Below are positions 45,926 to 48,024 of a DNA stretch of 48,024 nt, in pieces. The DNA comes from Gloeomargarita sp. SKYG116 (GTDB taxonomy: Bacteria; Cyanobacteriota; Cyanobacteriia; Gloeomargaritales; Gloeomargaritaceae). The translations under genes and the position numbers were made by a program. Under the pieces are notes generated by a model. It saw nothing but the letters and a program-made list of their open reading frames with translations. It was not told the origin of the DNA and searched no databases. The number at the start of each line of letters is the position of its first letter. Position 1 is the stretch's first letter. Location of the stretch: positions 1 through 48,024 of the forward strand of contig JANWVM010000010.1 in NCBI GenBank assembly GCA_025056115.1, given 5' to 3'.

Positions 45926-47071
45926 TTACCCGTCGCCGTAGAGCTTGCTGGGGATGCCCTGACAGCCGCCGGGAATGGTACTGCGGGTACGAGGGCCGCC
46001 CCAGGAGCAGAGATAAAACCGCTGTTCTTCTGAGAGGTTGATAGCGCCGGTGAAATCCGCCCCTTCCACAATCGCGCCTGTGAATTCGCCAGTTTGTAGG
46101 TTCGGGCGGTGGCCTTTGACCCAGGGTTGACAGGGACTGGCATAGTCCAGCTTGTCTGGGTCGCCGTAGAAGAAAATCGCGCCCTGGAGATTGGCCCCCA
46201 CAAATTTGGCCCCCTGCAAGTTACTCATGGCGAAGTTGGTGCGGGTGAGGTTGCAGTGACTGAAATTCGTCCCGGTTAAATCCGCGCCGCTGAAATCCAC
46301 CCGCCGTAAATCGGTGCCAGCCATATCGGCTCCCGCCAGCATATTGCCCAGATTGATCACCCGCTCGCCGTTTTCCCGGTCTTCTTGGTATAGACCGTTG
46401 CCGTCCAGGATGGGGCGTCCCAGGCGCTGGTCCCGCTTGAGGGGCGTTAGCAGCTTCGCCATGGACAAAAACCGCACAACCTTGGCCTTGCCTTCGGCGT
46501 TGACGCTGCTGAGCAGGGCGGCGGTGCGACCTTCGGCGATCATCCGTTCCTGGGGCCAGTCTTCCAGGAGTCCCTGGTCGTCTAGGGCCAGCTCGGAAAT
46601 GCCCTGGAAGTAGGCGTCAATGGTTTGCTGCTGGGTGATGCGGTTCTGCTGCTCGGTTAAGACCTTGGAAATCACGTACTGTTGCCAGGAAATCACCGCC
46701 GCCACCACCGCCACTAGGATTTGCCCAACGGATCCGAGACTTTCTCCTAAAGCCGAAACCGCGTCCCAGTTGATAGGCAAGCCCCGCTGGCCCCATACCC
46801 ACACGCCCAGGCCAATCAATCCCGTTAATCCAGCTATCCCGCCCCACACCAGCGACGCCTGTTCCGGTGGAATTTCTTGGAAGAGCCGCTGCAGGGGTTC
46901 CCACCAGGAGGCCAAGGCCACTGCAAAAGCCAGTACCGTGACCAAACCCGCCAGCCAGTGCCAGCCAGTCGCCACCGCCACCAGCAGTAACCCCAGCACC
47001 AGCAGTGCCAGAACCACCTGTACTCTCCGAAACCAGCGACGCCAAGGCAAGAACAGGGTTCGGAACGTCAT
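45926..47071 (-). CDS. Membrane protein with pentapeptide repeats
   Basis: A 381-aa protein. The N-terminal part has about four hydrophobic spans (VVLALLVLGLLLVAVAT, LVTVLAFAVALASWW, LTGLIGLGVWVWG, ILVAVVAAVISW), then a soluble segment, then a pentapeptide-repeat block at about residues 255-320 (MAGTDLRRVDFSGADLTGTN, then NLTRTNF, NLQGAKF, NLQGAIF), which should form a right-handed quadrilateral helix. Function unknown. It starts 5 bp after the DUF29 gene. Confidence 0.8.
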   Translation of the reverse strand: MTFRTLFLPWRRWFRRVQVVLALLVLGLLLVAVATGWHWLAGLVTVLAFAVALASWWEPLQRLFQEIPPEQASLVWGGIAGLTGLIGLGVWVWGQRGLPINWDAVSALGESLGSVGQILVAVVAAVISWQQYVISKVLTEQQNRITQQQTIDAYFQGISELALDDQGLLEDWPQERMIAEGRTAALLSSVNAEGKAKVVRFLSMAKLLTPLKRDQRLGRPILDGNGLYQEDRENGERVINLGNMLAGADMAGTDLRRVDFSGADLTGTNFSHCNLTRTNFAMSNLQGAKFVGANLQGAIFFYGDPDKLDYASPCQPWVKGHRPNLQTGEFTGAIVEGADFTGAINLSEEQRFYLCSWGGPRTRSTIPGGCQGIPSKLYGDG

Positions 47072-47076
47072 GGGTG

Positions 47077-47532
47077 TCAGGGGAGCCACTGTTCGTCGAG
47101 GGCTTGCGCGAGGGTAAAGACCGGTTCAACCGGCACCCGCTGGGGGTCTATCTGACTGGCCTGCAAAAAGAGCTTCCGGCCATTGCGATACTGCTTGGGA
47201 AAAATCTCCTGGAGATAGCTGCTGAGACTGGGGCTGCTTTCCAGCAGGTCTTGGATTTCCAGGCGGAAGTTCAGGACTTCTCGTTCCCAACCCCGCAGGC
47301 AACGGGGTCGTTCCGCTTCCCAATACTTGATTCTTAGCAGGTGCTCACATAGCCGCCGTAAATCACTGGCCAGGGCGTGTTTCTCACTTCTACCCAAACT
47401 TGTTAGCTCGGTAATTAAGTTTTCCGAGTCGAGGTGTAGGAAATCGCGCGCCCGCAACTGGGCAATGGTCTGTTCCAGCCAGCATTGATAGTCCGTTTGA
47501 TACAAATGCTTAGGGTTTACCGGGGATGGCAT
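47077..47532 (-). CDS. DUF29 family protein
   Basis: A 151-aa protein of the DUF29 family, abundant in cyanobacteria and of unknown function. YQTDYQCWLEQTIAQLRARD, HLDSENLITELTSLGRSEKH and a C-terminal FPKQYRNGRKL are the family pattern. It is all-alpha by appearance and directly precedes the pentapeptide-repeat gene, so the two are probably cotranscribed. Confidence 0.85.
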   Translation of the reverse strand: MPSPVNPKHLYQTDYQCWLEQTIAQLRARDFLHLDSENLITELTSLGRSEKHALASDLRRLCEHLLRIKYWEAERPRCLRGWEREVLNFRLEIQDLLESSPSLSSYLQEIFPKQYRNGRKLFLQASQIDPQRVPVEPVFTLAQALDEQWLP

Positions 47533-47576
47533 GAGTCCCTAAAAGCCTGACCAATCGTTGTCTCTGGTTGATCATA

Positions 47577-48024
47577 TCAGACAGCGGCGGGAGCCATGCC
47601 CTTTTGATGCCAGCGCCAGGCGGTCTCAATGATGGTGGGCAAATCCGAGTACTGGGGCTGCCAACCCAACATTTTTCGTGCCCGTGTCACGTCAGCCACC
47701 AGAATCGGGGGGTCGCCAGGGCGGCGAGGGCCTGTTTGAACCGCTAGCTTTTGGCCTGTCACCTGCTCCACCGTCTCGATCACCTGCCGCACGGAATAGC
47801 CTTGACCCGTTCCCAGATTCACAATCAGATGGGTGTCCTGGGTCTGAATGTAATCCAACGCCTGCACGTGGGCCACCGCCAAATCCGTCACATGGATAAA
47901 ATCTCGCACCGGCGTGCCATCGGGGGTGTCGTAATCGGTGCCGAAGATGGTCACCGGCTCGCCCCCCAGCAAGGACAACAACAACCGGGGAATCAGATGG
48001 GTTTCCGGGTCGTGGCATTCCCCC
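47577..48024 (-). CDS. galE: UDP-glucose 4-epimerase, C-terminal part (5' end cut off)
   Basis: The last 148 codons or so of a GalE-type short-chain dehydrogenase/reductase. GECHDPETHLIPR leads to VTIFGTDYDTPDGTPVRDFI, then NLGTGQGYSVRQVIETVEQV and PRRPGDPPILVADVTRARKM, all characteristic of GalE. The N-terminal NAD-binding half lies beyond the window. The frame has no internal stop. Confidence 0.92.
   Translation of the reverse strand, partial: GECHDPETHLIPRLLLSLLGGEPVTIFGTDYDTPDGTPVRDFIHVTDLAVAHVQALDYIQTQDTHLIVNLGTGQGYSVRQVIETVEQVTGQKLAVQTGPRRPGDPPILVADVTRARKMLGWQPQYSDLPTIIETAWRWHQKGMAPAAV

Overview
The window is a piece of cyanobacterial chromosome, moderately GC-rich and densely coded. 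The photosynthesis-linked genes nblA and chlM, the cyanobacterial RNA Yfr1, the cyanobacteria-restricted families TIGR02652 and DUF4359, and the cyanobacterial gene order nifB-fdxN-nifS-nifU-nifHDK all point this way. nifHDK is contiguous, with no excision element inside nifD or fdxN, and no heterocyst-specific genes are visible. A unicellular or simple filamentous non-heterocystous diazotroph is the best guess; the species cannot be told from the window.

Region 1 (1-16.8 kb) is a compact nitrogen-fixation cluster. On the minus strand one long unit runs nifB-fdxN-nifS-nifU-nifH-nifD-nifK-nifE-nifN-nifX-DUF269-nifW-hesA-hesB-fdxB, mostly with overlapping or nearly touching genes, and ends at a terminator-like hairpin beside fdxB. 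It encodes Mo-nitrogenase, FeMo-cofactor assembly, Fe-S supply and electron-donor candidates. A molybdate-binding Mop protein is coded on the opposite strand, exactly in the gap between hesB and fdxB. A molybdate-uptake gene (modA, cut by the window edge) follows. Divergently from nifB run an 83-aa protein, a 34-aa membrane peptide, nifV and nifZ. The roughly 600-bp nifB upstream region is the likely control region.

Region 2 (16.8-18.7 kb) holds one unusual 510-aa protein with a C-terminal XRE-type helix-turn-helix, ending 3 bp from a tRNA-Phe gene. It lies between the nif cluster and ordinary housekeeping genes, so it may mark the edge of a mobile or once-mobile nif island.

Region 3 (18.8-48 kb) is core metabolism: ispH, purE, thrC, tldD, ndk, tatC, dapL, prfB (with its programmed frameshift), tRNA-Tyr, tRNA-Thr, chlM, tpiA, a sugar-phosphate-type cupin, mnmA, ribBA, nblA, pdxH, gloB-folB-recJ, hup, trxA-rpmB-ispF, the small RNA Yfr1, guaB3, an acyl-ACP/CoA synthetase, a DUF6825-AarF kinase pair, a DUF29-pentapeptide pair and the 3' part of galE. 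Several convergent gene pairs overlap at their 3' ends.

The least explained items are the 510-aa XRE protein, the fdxN product lacking two cluster cysteines, the antisense mop gene, the 34-aa membrane peptide before nifV, and a secreted protein with a cysteine-peptidase-like residue pattern. No CRISPR array, insertion sequence or prophage was seen.
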